A program made the position numbers and the translations under genes. 64,000 nucleotides of DNA from positions 132,926 to 196,925 of the forward strand of contig JANRJQ010000014.1 of assembly GCA_033763895.1 (NCBI GenBank), given 5' to 3'. The notes beneath the pieces were generated by a model. It had not been told where the DNA came from, searched no databases, and was given only the letters and a program-made list of their open reading frames with translations. How positions within the stretch are numbered: position 1 is the stretch's first letter; the number at the start of each line of letters is the position of its first letter. This document shows positions 51,905 to 60,793 of this stretch, piece by piece. This stretch comes from Chloroherpetonaceae bacterium. Lineage in GTDB: Bacteria > Bacteroidota > Chlorobiia > Chlorobiales > Thermochlorobacteraceae.

Positions 51905-52576
51905 TTACGAAATGGATGCGGGGAGAACTTCGTCTTCGAAAAGAGTTTTAAGCCAGTTGATATAACCATTCGCTGAACTTAAATCGAGTAATTGAGGATA
52001 ATTTTTAATACTCTTTCCCATTGGCATCCCTGATTCTTCTTGCCAAGCAAGCCAAGTAAGAACTAAGGCTTTCGTTCTTTTGGTGTAACGATTTAATTTT
52101 TCCTTTTCTAATCTATCCAATGCTTCATTGATTGGTCTAATTAAATCGTCCTTTTTGGGAATAAAGCCAAGAAAAAAATCCTCTAATTCCCCCTCCGTAT
52201 TATTATCGGGCATAATCCATATACCTATCTTTTTACTTTTATTGCTTTCGATATACGCTTTACCGTTTGGCCAACCTTCAAGCACAAACCCATATTTTTC
52301 AAGAATTTCTTTTATTCTTACCCATTTCTTGGAAATGTTGGTATCGGCGTCTAATACAACACCTAATTTTTGGTATGTTCCGGCTTTTAAGCGTGTCTCT
52401 AAATTGGATAAAATTTTGGGATATCCGTCGCATACATGTATATAAAAACAATCGGGAAGTGCGGCTTGATCGGCAAGTTCGCCTGTTAAATAAAGATCGT
52501 CGTTACCTTCTACAAGTAAGGGATTTAAATTTTCTAGATGTTTTGTTCTGGTTTTTCTATCGGAGCTCGATATCAT
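51905..52576 (-). CDS. DUF3226 (TOPRIM-like) protein, partner of the AAA ATPase
   Basis: A 223-residue protein of the DUF3226 family. The layout of acidic residues suggests a TOPRIM-type nuclease fold: Glu23 in NPLLVEGNDDLYL, the pair Asp76/Asp78 in GVVLDADTN, and GIWIMPDNNTEGELEDFFLG near 118-137. OLD-type nucleases show the same order. Its start overlaps the stop of the upstream ATPase gene by 20 bp, so the two are translationally coupled. Function is unproven; nuclease activity guided by the ATPase is the likely model. Confidence 0.75.
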   Translation of the reverse strand: MISSSDRKTRTKHLENLNPLLVEGNDDLYLTGELADQAALPDCFYIHVCDGYPKILSNLETRLKAGTYQKLGVVLDADTNISKKWVRIKEILEKYGFVLEGWPNGKAYIESNKSKKIGIWIMPDNNTEGELEDFFLGFIPKKDDLIRPINEALDRLEKEKLNRYTKRTKALVLTWLAWQEESGMPMGKSIKNYPQLLDLSSANGYINWLKTLFEDEVLPASIS

Positions 52577-53591
52577 GACTTATGGCAACTTCAATATTTT
52601 CCAAATTAAAATCTACACATTCTATTTTAACCCCATCATTCTTTAGTTTAAGTATTTGGCCACGTTCCGCATAAGTTTCATTTAGTAGTAACGAACCAAA
52701 ACTCTTAATTACATCATTGCTGTGCGTAGTGGCGAATACTTGAATATTCAGTTTTTCAGATAAATGAAAAATCACTTCCCACATTTTTTCCATTACCGAA
52801 TAATGCAGTCCGTTTTCAATTTCATCTATCAGGAATATTCCATCTTTGCAATTGAGCATTGCAAGGATGATTTGAAGCAATCGATTCATCCCATCTCCCA
52901 TCATTCGAAGCGGGGTTCTGTCGATATCTCCCTTCTTTAAAACGGTGGAAATTCTTTTGGTCTCACTTTCGCCTTTAACGAATCGAAATTTTTCTATCGG
53001 GGTGATAATCGATAATGCAGAAATCAATTCATCCTCTGTTTGTGTGCCATCGATATTATCCCAATAGGCATTAAATTTTTCATTATTCCCAAAATCATAA
53101 GAATCGATGATTATTACATTCCCCCACTTTAGTTCATTTTGAGAATTATTCGGGAGGTCAAAGACTTCTTTACCTTCTGACATCATTCTCATTTTAGGGG
53201 GACTGCTTTTTTGATATTTATGCGTATTAATTTTTACTCCCTTCCCGTTTCTTGAAGAAGTAAATACAATATTAAATGTATGTGGGTCTTCATATTCCCC
53301 TGCTTTTACTTCAACATTCTCTATCGAATCATTCGTAAATGAGAAATTGTTTCTAAGATACTTTAGTGCCTTTTGCATTTCTTTTACTGAAGCACCAAAC
53401 ATTCCATTCCTTTTTCTTAAAATAAATGCAATAAGTTCTGGACTAAAATCGTTTTGATACAATAAAATTGCTTCAAGCAGGGTGGTCTTTCCGGTATTAT
53501 TTTTTCCTGTTAGGAGATTGACGCGGGATAGTTTCTCAATCTTAAAATTGTTGAGAATTCGGTAATTGGAGATATAAAAAGAGTTCAGCAT
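52557..53591 (-). CDS. AAA-family ATPase (OLD/ABC-like)
   Basis: A 344-residue ATPase of the AAA15/ABC-like group. Walker A LTGKNNTGKTTLLEAI (about 28-43), signature-like RMMGDGMNRLLQI (229-241), Walker B GIFLIDEIENGLHY (251-264) and the H-switch TTHSND (His290). The middle (60-210) is the variable arm. N-terminal INTER: MLNSFYISNYRILNNFKI is typical of RecF-like ATPases. In OLD, PARIS and Gabija-type systems such ATPases pair with TOPRIM-like nucleases for phage sensing. This pair is AT-richer than its flanks, consistent with transfer. Confidence 0.85.
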   Translation of the reverse strand: MLNSFYISNYRILNNFKIEKLSRVNLLTGKNNTGKTTLLEAILLYQNDFSPELIAFILRKRNGMFGASVKEMQKALKYLRNNFSFTNDSIENVEVKAGEYEDPHTFNIVFTSSRNGKGVKINTHKYQKSSPPKMRMMSEGKEVFDLPNNSQNELKWGNVIIIDSYDFGNNEKFNAYWDNIDGTQTEDELISALSIITPIEKFRFVKGESETKRISTVLKKGDIDRTPLRMMGDGMNRLLQIILAMLNCKDGIFLIDEIENGLHYSVMEKMWEVIFHLSEKLNIQVFATTHSNDVIKSFGSLLLNETYAERGQILKLKNDGVKIECVDFNLENIEVAISHDIELR

Positions 53592-53639
53592 AGTCTCTAT
53601 TGAAATTGGTTGTGACGCATCGCTACGCCTTAAAGATGC

Positions 53640-55343
53640 TCAATTTCCAACCTTTACGCAAATGGCAGTAATGTCGTCAATTTGTTTTCCGGGTGGTTGG
53701 AAGGCACGAACGGCATCAATGACACGATTCAAGATGGAAAGGGCGGTTTCATCTCGAGTGGCTTTTAAAAGTTCAAGGAGTCGGGTTGGTTCAAAGAGTT
53801 CTTTCGAGGCATTTTCTGCTTCCGTGATTCCATCGGTATAAAGAAAAAGTACTTCGCTGCGTTCAAGTTTTGTTTTTTGACTCTCGTAGGTAATTTTAGG
53901 CACCACACCCAATATTACCCCACCGGCGGTAAGTGATTTCACCTCTCCTTGCTGAGTGATTACATAGGGCGGATTATGCCCGGCATTTACGGAGTGAAAA
54001 ATGCGGGTTTCCAAATCTAAAATGCCACCAAAAAACGTGATGAATTTATCGGCAGGGGTGTTTTCGTATATAATGTTATTAATATTGGCGATAGTTCCCG
54101 CAAGGTCAAATGACTTTACTTGAAACGGTTGCATATAGGCTTTTATGGAGGCTTGCAAATTTGCCATCAATAGCGCTGCGGGCGTGCCTTTGCCGGTGAC
54201 ATCAGCGATACCGATAAAAATATGGCGGTCATCAAGCTTGATGATATCGTAGTAATCGCCGCCAACTTGAAGCGAGGGGATATTTACCGCCGCGATTTCT
54301 ACGCCCCTGAACTTCGGTAACTCCTTCGGCAGCAGCATTGCTTGAATTTCTCTTGCAACCTGCAATTCCTTTTCAATCACTTCTTTTTCGAGTGCTTCTG
54401 CAAATAACCGTGATTGCTCGATTGTCGTCGCGGCTTGCGAAACTGCAAGGAAAAGAAAATCAAGATCAGAATCGGAAAAGGATTGATCGCTGAATTTTCC
54501 ACTGCTGAGAATCACGCCCAAATTCTTCGTGCTTCCGCGCATCGGTATTGCGATAACAAAACCCGCGTTTACCAATTCCGGATATTTTTCCTTTGACAGT
54601 TTTTCGGGTAACGAGAGATTTAAAAGCGATTGAAGTTCAGACTTTGGGATATGTTCAATACTCAATCCACCACGCGTAAGTTCAACCACCAAATTTCCAT
54701 CTTCTTCTCTTAATGCCACCATTCCGCGAATCATCATTTGTCCCGAAACCGCATTAAATAGCATTTTCAGAAGCTCTTCGCGAGGCATATTTGGCGAGTA
54801 ATTTTTTGCCTGTTCAAACAGCGTTTTCAATTTTTGTACTGAAAGATCAAGGCTGCGATTAACCCGTTCCATTTCATCAATTCGATCAGCATTATCAATG
54901 GCTATTGCTGCAAGTGAGGCCAATGTGCCAATGAAATCGCGTTCGGCTTCGCTAAACTCCGATTTGTTTAATTTTTTTCCGAGGGCGATAAAGCCAATCA
55001 TCCGCTTTTGTGAAGCAATAGGAACAAGGAGATTCAGGTCAAATTGAATTCCAAACGCTTCAAGGTCGGTAAAGTTTTGTGGCGCTCCGGTTAGTCCGCG
55101 GGAAGAAGCAAGATGATAAATATCAATGAGATCTTCACCGGTGGAAAATGTAATAATCGCGGCTTTTGAGACTAAAAACTTCCCCATAGCGGTTCGCAAA
55201 ATATGGGAAAGGATAAATTCAAGGTTAAGAGAGGCATTGAGGATTTTGCTGGTTTCGAGGAGGGAATTGAGGTCTAAGGTCCCGAGTGCTTCGGTGGATT
55301 TATCCAACGCAGAGAGAGGTGATGGTGCTCCCGATTCGGGCAT
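53640..55343 (-). CDS. RsbU-like PP2C (SpoIIE) phosphatase with two GAF domains
   Basis: A 567-residue phosphatase. Two GAF-like sensory domains (about 25-160 and 175-320) precede a SpoIIE/PP2C domain (about 340-565) with metal motifs GGDYYDI (about 364-370), IADVTGKG, GGILDLETRI, LYTDGITEAENA and a terminal DDITAICVKVG. It should dephosphorylate the anti-sigma antagonist (the STAS protein encoded upstream) in response to a signal. It follows the anti-sigma gene by 2 bp. Confidence 0.92.
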   Translation of the reverse strand: MPESGAPSPLSALDKSTEALGTLDLNSLLETSKILNASLNLEFILSHILRTAMGKFLVSKAAIITFSTGEDLIDIYHLASSRGLTGAPQNFTDLEAFGIQFDLNLLVPIASQKRMIGFIALGKKLNKSEFSEAERDFIGTLASLAAIAIDNADRIDEMERVNRSLDLSVQKLKTLFEQAKNYSPNMPREELLKMLFNAVSGQMMIRGMVALREEDGNLVVELTRGGLSIEHIPKSELQSLLNLSLPEKLSKEKYPELVNAGFVIAIPMRGSTKNLGVILSSGKFSDQSFSDSDLDFLFLAVSQAATTIEQSRLFAEALEKEVIEKELQVAREIQAMLLPKELPKFRGVEIAAVNIPSLQVGGDYYDIIKLDDRHIFIGIADVTGKGTPAALLMANLQASIKAYMQPFQVKSFDLAGTIANINNIIYENTPADKFITFFGGILDLETRIFHSVNAGHNPPYVITQQGEVKSLTAGGVILGVVPKITYESQKTKLERSEVLFLYTDGITEAENASKELFEPTRLLELLKATRDETALSILNRVIDAVRAFQPPGKQIDDITAICVKVGN

Positions 55344-55345
55344 AG

Positions 55346-55795
55346 TCAGCGTAAAATTTTGGTCAAGATAAGGCGGTTTGAACCGGCATCGGTTTGATAA
55401 TGGATTTCATCCATTACCATTCGGATTATCTTGATTCCAAGTCCACCCTTTTTATGCTCCCGCTCAATATAGTCTTTCATATCCGGTATTTTATGTGTGA
55501 GGATATCATAGCTTTTACCATTATCATCTATAAGAACGGTGAAACGGCGTTCGGAGCCAAGCGCGGTTTTGATAATGCTGATTTTGAGATCTTCATTGCT
55601 GTCTTGATTATACGCGTGGCGAATAATATTGGAGCACGCTTCATCCACAGCGAGTTGGATTTTATTGCAATCAATATCGGAAAAGCCGAAGCGCCCCGCT
55701 GCTTGCGCAATAAAAGCGCGGATGGCCTGCAATTCTTCAAGGCGGCTATGTACCGTCAAAGAATCCAATAGCTCTTCGTTTAATCCGTTCGACAT
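55346..55795 (-). CDS. RsbW/SpoIIAB-like anti-sigma kinase
   Basis: From ATG 55795 (upstream AAGGAGA Shine-Dalgarno) a 149-residue HATPase_c protein: LAVDEACSNIIRHAYN (N box), FTVLIDDNGKSYD (G1 box), KGGLGIKIIRMVMDEI (G2 box). A longer frame from 55978 would overlap the STAS gene by 155 bp and adds non-homologous residues, so it is rejected. Anti-sigma kinases hold their sigma factor and phosphorylate the STAS antagonist. It lies between the STAS gene (28 bp upstream) and the phosphatase gene. Confidence 0.9.
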   Translation of the reverse strand: MSNGLNEELLDSLTVHSRLEELQAIRAFIAQAAGRFGFSDIDCNKIQLAVDEACSNIIRHAYNQDSNEDLKISIIKTALGSERRFTVLIDDNGKSYDILTHKIPDMKDYIEREHKKGGLGIKIIRMVMDEIHYQTDAGSNRLILTKILR

Positions 55796-55823
55796 TGTTA
55801 AAAAAATCTCCTTACAAGTTGTA

Positions 55824-56174
55824 TTAAGGGGTTGGGGCATTAAATTTTTCAACAGCTTCTTGCTCTTCCTTAAAAATCTCATAGAGCAAAGGAAAGCCCA
55901 AGAGATCAAATACTTGAAAAATTTTATCTGACATATTTGAAAATTTGATATCGCCGCCCTCTGCACGTACATCATCAATAAATGCCATAAACACTCCCAA
56001 GCCGGCGCTAGAGATGTAACTAAGTTTTGCGCAGTTGATTATGATATGAACGCGTTTCTTTTCAATTTGCTCCTGAATTGTTCGCTCTAATTGCACCGAC
56101 GTGTGAGCGTCCAATTCGCCAATAAGATCAATGGCGGAGGTTTTTCCCAGTTCTCTGACTAAAGTGCTAAACAT
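55824..56174 (-). CDS. STAS-domain anti-sigma factor antagonist
   Basis: A 116-residue STAS protein. The phosphorylatable serine is in LSYISSAGLGVFM (Ser55 or Ser56), in the position of Ser56/58 of RsbV/SpoIIAA. Unphosphorylated, it would bind the anti-sigma kinase and free a sigma factor. It opens a three-gene operon (STAS, kinase, phosphatase); the target sigma factor is not in the window. Confidence 0.92.
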   Translation of the reverse strand: MFSTLVRELGKTSAIDLIGELDAHTSVQLERTIQEQIEKKRVHIIINCAKLSYISSAGLGVFMAFIDDVRAEGGDIKFSNMSDKIFQVFDLLGFPLLYEIFKEEQEAVEKFNAPTP

Positions 56175-56471
56175 CGCTGAAATGGTTTCAAAATCCTGTT
56201 AAGAGTGTTGGTGCTTTAACTTCCTTACTTCAAAAATTGCTCTTAACACTACGGCAAACTTTCGATTACTTATTTGTTATGCGAGCCTTTGAAGAAAGTG
56301 TTTCGAAAATCTAGGGGGCTTAAATCGCTCCCGTAGAAATTAACTACAAGCAAATAATATAAGAAGGTTATGCCCTTCTTTGAAAATTCGCTTGTTAAAC
56401 TTGTATATAAAAAAATAGCAAGGCATTAGGCCTTGCTTTAATTCTAATCGAAAAACCTTTATCTCAAATTT
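56175..56471. other. 297-bp intergenic region upstream of the STAS gene
   Basis: AT-rich DNA between the STAS gene start and the stop of the small Cys protein gene. It contains that gene's terminator at its left end and must hold the promoter of the partner-switch operon. No gene seen. Confidence 0.5.
56415..56440 (-). terminator. Terminator after the small Cys-containing gene
   Basis: Stem AGCAAGGC / GCCTTGCT (56417-56424 with 56430-56437) with a 5-base loop; on the minus strand followed by ATTTTTTTATATA. It is 32 bp past the stop at 56472. Confidence 0.88.
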
Positions 56472-56741
56472 TCATCCACAACGAAAATTAGGCGGTTCAG
56501 GATAGTACATTTGAAGCGCATATAGCGCATTCATAACCTCGCGACGCTCATCTTCAGTGAGATTTTCTTGCGACTGCTTACCGTATGTTGCAATCGTTTG
56601 TTGAAGCTCGTCATACTGGGCTTTACAGCCCATTTCCAAACATTTCCATTGAGGAAATGCATGAACACAAGTTGGCTTGACCGCCGAAAAATCTATTCGC
56701 TTTTCTGTATTTCGTTTCAGTGCCGTTTCTTCCGTTTTCAT
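56472..56741 (-). CDS. Small cysteine-containing protein of unknown function
   Basis: An 89-residue protein with four cysteines in KPTCVHAFPQWKCLEMGCKAQ and a terminal FRCG. The first three lie within 15 residues and could bind a metal. AAGGAG at 9 bp before the ATG supports the start. No known family recognised. The gene is isolated with its own terminator and diverges from the dienelactone hydrolase gene. Confidence 0.6.
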   Translation of the reverse strand: MKTEETALKRNTEKRIDFSAVKPTCVHAFPQWKCLEMGCKAQYDELQQTIATYGKQSQENLTEDERREVMNALYALQMYYPEPPNFRCG

Positions 56742-57115
56742 CTTTTTATCTCCTTACTTATGTTATTCAATTCAACATAATTTTTCAGGGATTCACCTTC
56801 GCACGGCCTACTGTATTGAAAAACCAAAAAAAACGGAATTTTCAAATTGCGAAACAACGGTGACACAAACCCTTGGTTGTACCACAAATGATAAGTGTGC
56901 CGACTCTTTGTCTTCACCACTTATTTAATTTTCTTGTTATCAACTTACCTCATTCGTATTCCATTTCCAAGTGAAATCTTTCCTGTTTCCCTTTAGAAAT
57001 AAGCCTTTATGGACGATTTCTTTTTCTTTCAAATCCTTTTTTTGAATCGAATTTTTTGATCGTCAAACCCTTGTATATTTATCTTTTGAATTCTTTATCA
57101 TCAACTCAAATTTTT
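56742..57115. other. 374-bp divergent intergenic region
   Basis: AT-rich stretch between the small Cys gene (minus) and dienelactone hydrolase (plus), with several C/T- and A-rich tracts. It probably carries both promoters. No gene, tandem repeat or strong hairpin seen. Confidence 0.5.
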
Positions 57116-57907
57116 ATGATTCATCGTTTATCCTATCGTTTAAATGTCCTCGGTTCCCTACTTCTTTTGGTTATGCTGTTTTGCGGATCGCTTTTTTCTC
57201 AATCGAAGTCTAGCAAGGTTGAGTCAAAGGGAGTGACTTATAATTCAGGTAATGAGAAGGTTTCTGGATATTTTTCTAAACCTAAAAGCAAGGGTACTTT
57301 CCCCGGTGTGATTATGATTCACGAATGGTGGGGATTGAACGACTGGGTGAAGGCAATGGCCGATTCCTTGGCCGCTGAAGGCTATGCGGTGCTTGCGGTA
57401 GATCTCTACCGCGGTAAAGTTGGAAAGACCCGCGAAGAAGCTACCGAACTTATGCAAGGCACCCCGAAAGACCGCGTTAGTGCTGATTTAAGCGCTGCAT
57501 ATGCATTCCTTAACACCCTGCCAGAAACCAAAGGAAGGAAAATTGGAAGTGTAGGCTGGTGTATGGGTGGCGGCTATTCTCTAACTGCCGCGAATTTGCT
57601 GGGTGAAAAACTTTCTGCTTGCATTATATGCTACGGCCGTGTAACCACCGAAAGCGGATTTCTTAAGCCTGTTGCAGCACCGGTTTTGGGAATTTTTGGC
57701 GGTAAAGATCGCGGTATTCCGGTTGACTCCGTCAAGGCGTTTGCAGCTGCACTCAATGCAAGCGGAAGAAGTGCCGAGCTCGCCGTGTATGACTCAAGCG
57801 GCCACGCCTTTATGAACCCCAATAATGAACGCGGTTACAATGCTACCGATGCAAATGATGCTTGGAGCAAAACACTCACCTTTTTTGCAACTCGGCTTAA
57901 GAAGTAA
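57116..57907 (+). CDS. Dienelactone hydrolase family protein, exported
   Basis: A 263-residue alpha/beta hydrolase from ATG 57116 with a signal peptide or anchor (about 8-29). The dienelactone hydrolase triad is Cys149 (VGWCMGGGYS), Asp198 (GGKDRGIP) and His230 (SSGHAFMNP), with the additional Glu70 of MIHEWWGLN. The family opens lactone rings, but many members act on other esters. Length and motifs fit. An upstream in-frame start (57056) adds 20 residues without signal logic. It is followed after 23 bp by the DUF72 gene. Confidence 0.9.
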   Translation: MIHRLSYRLNVLGSLLLLVMLFCGSLFSQSKSSKVESKGVTYNSGNEKVSGYFSKPKSKGTFPGVIMIHEWWGLNDWVKAMADSLAAEGYAVLAVDLYRGKVGKTREEATELMQGTPKDRVSADLSAAYAFLNTLPETKGRKIGSVGWCMGGGYSLTAANLLGEKLSACIICYGRVTTESGFLKPVAAPVLGIFGGKDRGIPVDSVKAFAAALNASGRSAELAVYDSSGHAFMNPNNERGYNATDANDAWSKTLTFFATRLKK

Positions 57908-57930
57908 GGCGAAGTTACCTTGTATTTTTG

Positions 57931-58710
57931 ATGAGCGATATGTTTTCGAAACAACTCTATATCGGCACTTCCACGTGGAGTCAAAGCGATTGGGTGGGGA
58001 ATTATTACCCACCCAATGCGAAACCCGCCGATTACCTTGTTCATTACACAAAAGGCTTTCGGACGGTTGAAGTGGACTCAACCTTTTATGCCATTCCGCG
58101 CCCACAAATTGTTCAAGGCTGGTATTCAAAAACACCTTCCGATTTTCGATTTTGCGCCAAGCTTCCTCAAAGAATCACACATGAGAAACTATTGCTTGAT
58201 GTGAAGGATGACCTTCTTCATTTTTTGAATGTCATCTCAGAACTGCGCGAGAAATTACTGGCTATACTGATTCAATTTCCGCCGTCCTTTGCCGCTTCGC
58301 TTGAAACCGTTGAGGAGATGAAAGCTTTTCTTTTTCAGCTTCCGCCATCCATTCGATTTTCGCTTGAAGTTCGCCATCCCTCGTGGCTGCGTGAAAAATT
58401 TTATGAGCGGCTTTCGAAACACAATGTGGCACTTACTTTAACCGATCAACCGGCAATGAATCAAATGGGTGAACCACTTTGGGTTGAAACCGCCGATTTC
58501 CTTTACCTGCGTTGGCTTGGGAATCGGAAGCTCATTCATGAACCATTTAACAAAGTGGTGCTCAATAAGGATGCGGATTTGCGGCAGTGGGCGCAAAAAG
58601 TAAAAGCAACGAAGATTCAGACCGTGATGGGGTATTTCAATAATCACTTTTCGGGGCATTCACCTACATCGGCAAAGGAATTCATCTCCTATCTCGAATC
58701 GCCGGAGTAA
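57931..58710 (+). CDS. DUF72 family protein
   Basis: A 259-residue TIM-barrel-like protein of the DUF72 (YecE) family: LYIGTSTWSQSDWVGNYYPPNAK at the N-terminus, FRTVEVDSTFYAIPRPQIVQGW, FSLEVRHPSWL and the C-terminal TVMGYFNNHFSGHSPTSAKEF. No activity is established; recent work links DUF72 proteins to nucleic-acid or Fe-S contexts only loosely. It follows the dienelactone hydrolase gene by 23 bp. Confidence 0.9.
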   Translation: MSDMFSKQLYIGTSTWSQSDWVGNYYPPNAKPADYLVHYTKGFRTVEVDSTFYAIPRPQIVQGWYSKTPSDFRFCAKLPQRITHEKLLLDVKDDLLHFLNVISELREKLLAILIQFPPSFAASLETVEEMKAFLFQLPPSIRFSLEVRHPSWLREKFYERLSKHNVALTLTDQPAMNQMGEPLWVETADFLYLRWLGNRKLIHEPFNKVVLNKDADLRQWAQKVKATKIQTVMGYFNNHFSGHSPTSAKEFISYLESPE

Positions 58711-58738
58711 TTCAATCTCTTGCCCAAGCTGAGCAATC

Positions 58739-60100
58739 TTAAAATTCAATTCGAAAAATGGTTGTCCGGTGGTTCGAACGTGATAAAGAGAAAACTGCAC
58801 CGTGCGCGGTAAGGATTTCTTGAACCAGCATCAAGCCAAGCCCTTGCCCCTTTTCTTTGGTGCTAAAGAACGGGGTGAACAGATTTTCTTCAACGCCTTT
58901 TGGAAATCCCTCGCCGTTATCTTCAATGGTGACGATGGATTTTGAGTTGCTTTCATTTTTTTCTCCAAATACTCTGATTAAAACAAATGCGCCGCTCATT
59001 GTTTCAATTTCGTTTTTTTGGAGTGGAACAGAGGCAGCTTCAATGGCATTTTTCATCACATTGATAAAAACTTGTTCAAGTTGTGCACGGTCGCCATTGA
59101 TGGTTAATGACCCCTTTTCAAACTCCAAGCCCATTGCCACACCAGCGTTTTCGGCGGTTTCATGAAAAAGCTTGCACACGCTGCCGATCAAATCGGCCAA
59201 ATTCACCGGCTGCATTTGAGGCGGTGGCAACCGAACGATGCTTGCATAACTTTCCATAAAACTGCTCAGAGCATTTAATCGACTGATTGCGACGCGTAAC
59301 GCTTTTTCAAAATCATTCCGATCATCTTCTCCCAACTGAGGTGAATAATTAAGACACGAGTGCAAGAGTGAGCGCGTTGCACCGGTCGTGTTATTGACTT
59401 CGTGCGAGAGCATCCGAATGACTTTTTCATACGCTTGCTTTTCGAATTGACGAAGTTCTTTGGTGATCTCTTCGATTTGAATGAACGCTCGGCGAAATCC
59501 CTGATCGATAAATTCACTTTTGGTGACTTTGTACTTTCGATTTCCGGATAAAGCAAGAATTTCGGGTGAGCCGATTTTTAATCGGGTGAGTTGTTTACAA
59601 AAATCTTGCAATGCCTCCTGCACAAGTGATTCCAAGGTTTTCCCTTTGTAGTAGTTATCAGATATTTGGAAAAGCGTTTTGGCTTTTGGGTTTAGAAGTA
59701 AAAGGCGGTAATCGAAATCGTAGAGAATAATTGCGGCCGGCGAGGCGTGAATAAGTTTAGAAAGGAGCGCCGCTTGCTCGTTGGTGCGAAGCCGTTCGTC
59801 GCGTAAGCGGGTGATCATTGTGTTATAGACTTCAATGATGGCATCATACTCACTTTGGCCAATCGGGCGAAGGGTAGAGGAGAAGTCGCTTTCGCGAAGG
59901 AGATCGGCTCCGTTTTTGAGAAGCGTTATCGGAGCTTGTAGCCGATAGAAAATGGCAACGGTTGCTGAAAGTGATAGTGCGATAAAGCCTTCAACGGCCA
60001 GCATCCACACGCGGTTTTCGGCGAGAAGCCAATATGCTGTGCCTCCAAACGCGATGTGAATGACAACGAGGTAGATGATGATGATAAGTCGTAATGGCAT
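58739..60100 (-). CDS. PAS-containing sensor histidine kinase
   Basis: A 453-residue kinase. Two N-terminal helices (about 4-25, 34-53), a HAMP-like linker (55-105), a PAS domain (about 112-205, HASPAAIILYDFDYRLLLLNPKAK), then HisKA with His233 in MLSHEVNNTTGA and a HATPase domain: QVFINVMKNAIEAA, TIEDNGEGFP, FTPFFSTKEKGQGLGL. The HEVNN rather than HE-x-RTPL motif resembles NtrB/NtrY-type kinases. No response regulator is adjacent, so it is an orphan. The input signal is unknown. Confidence 0.9.
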   Translation of the reverse strand: MPLRLIIIIYLVVIHIAFGGTAYWLLAENRVWMLAVEGFIALSLSATVAIFYRLQAPITLLKNGADLLRESDFSSTLRPIGQSEYDAIIEVYNTMITRLRDERLRTNEQAALLSKLIHASPAAIILYDFDYRLLLLNPKAKTLFQISDNYYKGKTLESLVQEALQDFCKQLTRLKIGSPEILALSGNRKYKVTKSEFIDQGFRRAFIQIEEITKELRQFEKQAYEKVIRMLSHEVNNTTGATRSLLHSCLNYSPQLGEDDRNDFEKALRVAISRLNALSSFMESYASIVRLPPPQMQPVNLADLIGSVCKLFHETAENAGVAMGLEFEKGSLTINGDRAQLEQVFINVMKNAIEAASVPLQKNEIETMSGAFVLIRVFGEKNESNSKSIVTIEDNGEGFPKGVEENLFTPFFSTKEKGQGLGLMLVQEILTAHGAVFSLSRSNHRTTIFRIEF

Positions 60101-60234
60101 AGAGCAAATGCTGGTTTATCCAAAGCCGAGATTTATATCCACAAAATAAGAAACGGGCGTGAAGGCGTGTAGAATTTGGAAGAGGTTTTGAATCAAATAT
60201 AGTGGTTTAGGGAATTTCCAATGAAGGTGATGAA

Positions 60235-60259
60235 GCTCGAAGACTTACGTAAAATCGCT
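60235..60259. repeat. Short repeat, copy A (degenerate)
   Basis: Bases 60235-60259 (gctcgaagacttacgtaaaa then tcgct) match the copy at 61795-61819 at 21 of 25 positions; all four differences are C versus T. It lies on the 3' side of the PIN toxin-antitoxin module. Part of the cassette-like repeat set described in the findings. Confidence 0.6.
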
Positions 60260-60370
60260 TTGTCGCGATTTGGCCTACAAAACTTATTATTAAAACAATG
60301 ATTGTAGTGAGGTTGAATGCATAAAAAATCAATAACCACAATTTAGCAATACTCCTCGTAGCGGTTCGGG

Positions 60371-60793
60371 CTATTTATCAAATAGTTGCTTTTCAAATTC
60401 AGCAGGTGTTAATATTTCTGCCGTTTTGAATGGATTATTTTCTAATAAATCTTTGTCTCCAGTAACTAAATAGTCTGCTTTAGAATAAGCAATTAAGTCA
60501 AGGAGAAAATTATCTTTTGGATCTCGATTAATAAAATGTTTCGGCTTAATTTCAACTTTAATTGCGATTATTTCTAGCAATACAATTAAATCATCTATAC
60601 TTTCTTTTGGAAAGTATTTTTTTAATTTTTCCCGGCTTGTAACAGCTTTGATTTCAGTTAACAATTGTTCCGTTATGATAATTCTAATACTTCCATCTGA
60701 AATTAGGTTTTAGATTTTAGCCAATCGTTTGCCGATTAAAAAACTAATCCAAACATTAGTGTCAAAAATTACTTTAACGCTTTTGTTTGTCAT
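60371..60793 (-). pseudogene. PIN-domain toxin gene with in-frame stop
   Basis: From ATG 60793 the frame reads MTNKSVKVIFDTNVWISF, through LIGKRLAKI, then TAA at 60710-60712 (codon 28), then continues NLISDGSIRIIITEQLL and on to a normal end. The whole is a standard PIN toxin (COG1569-like): catalytic Asp11 in IFDTNVW, later acidic motif RDPKDNFLLDLIA and TGDKDLL. PIN toxins cut RNA. The stop removes all but the first Asp, so the toxin is dead unless the codon is read through. It overlaps its antitoxin by 20 bp. Confidence 0.88.

Noticed and set aside
55796-55978. Longer N-terminus for the anti-sigma kinase
   Set aside because: It overlaps most of the STAS gene and lacks homology; the AAGGAGA site supports the inner ATG.
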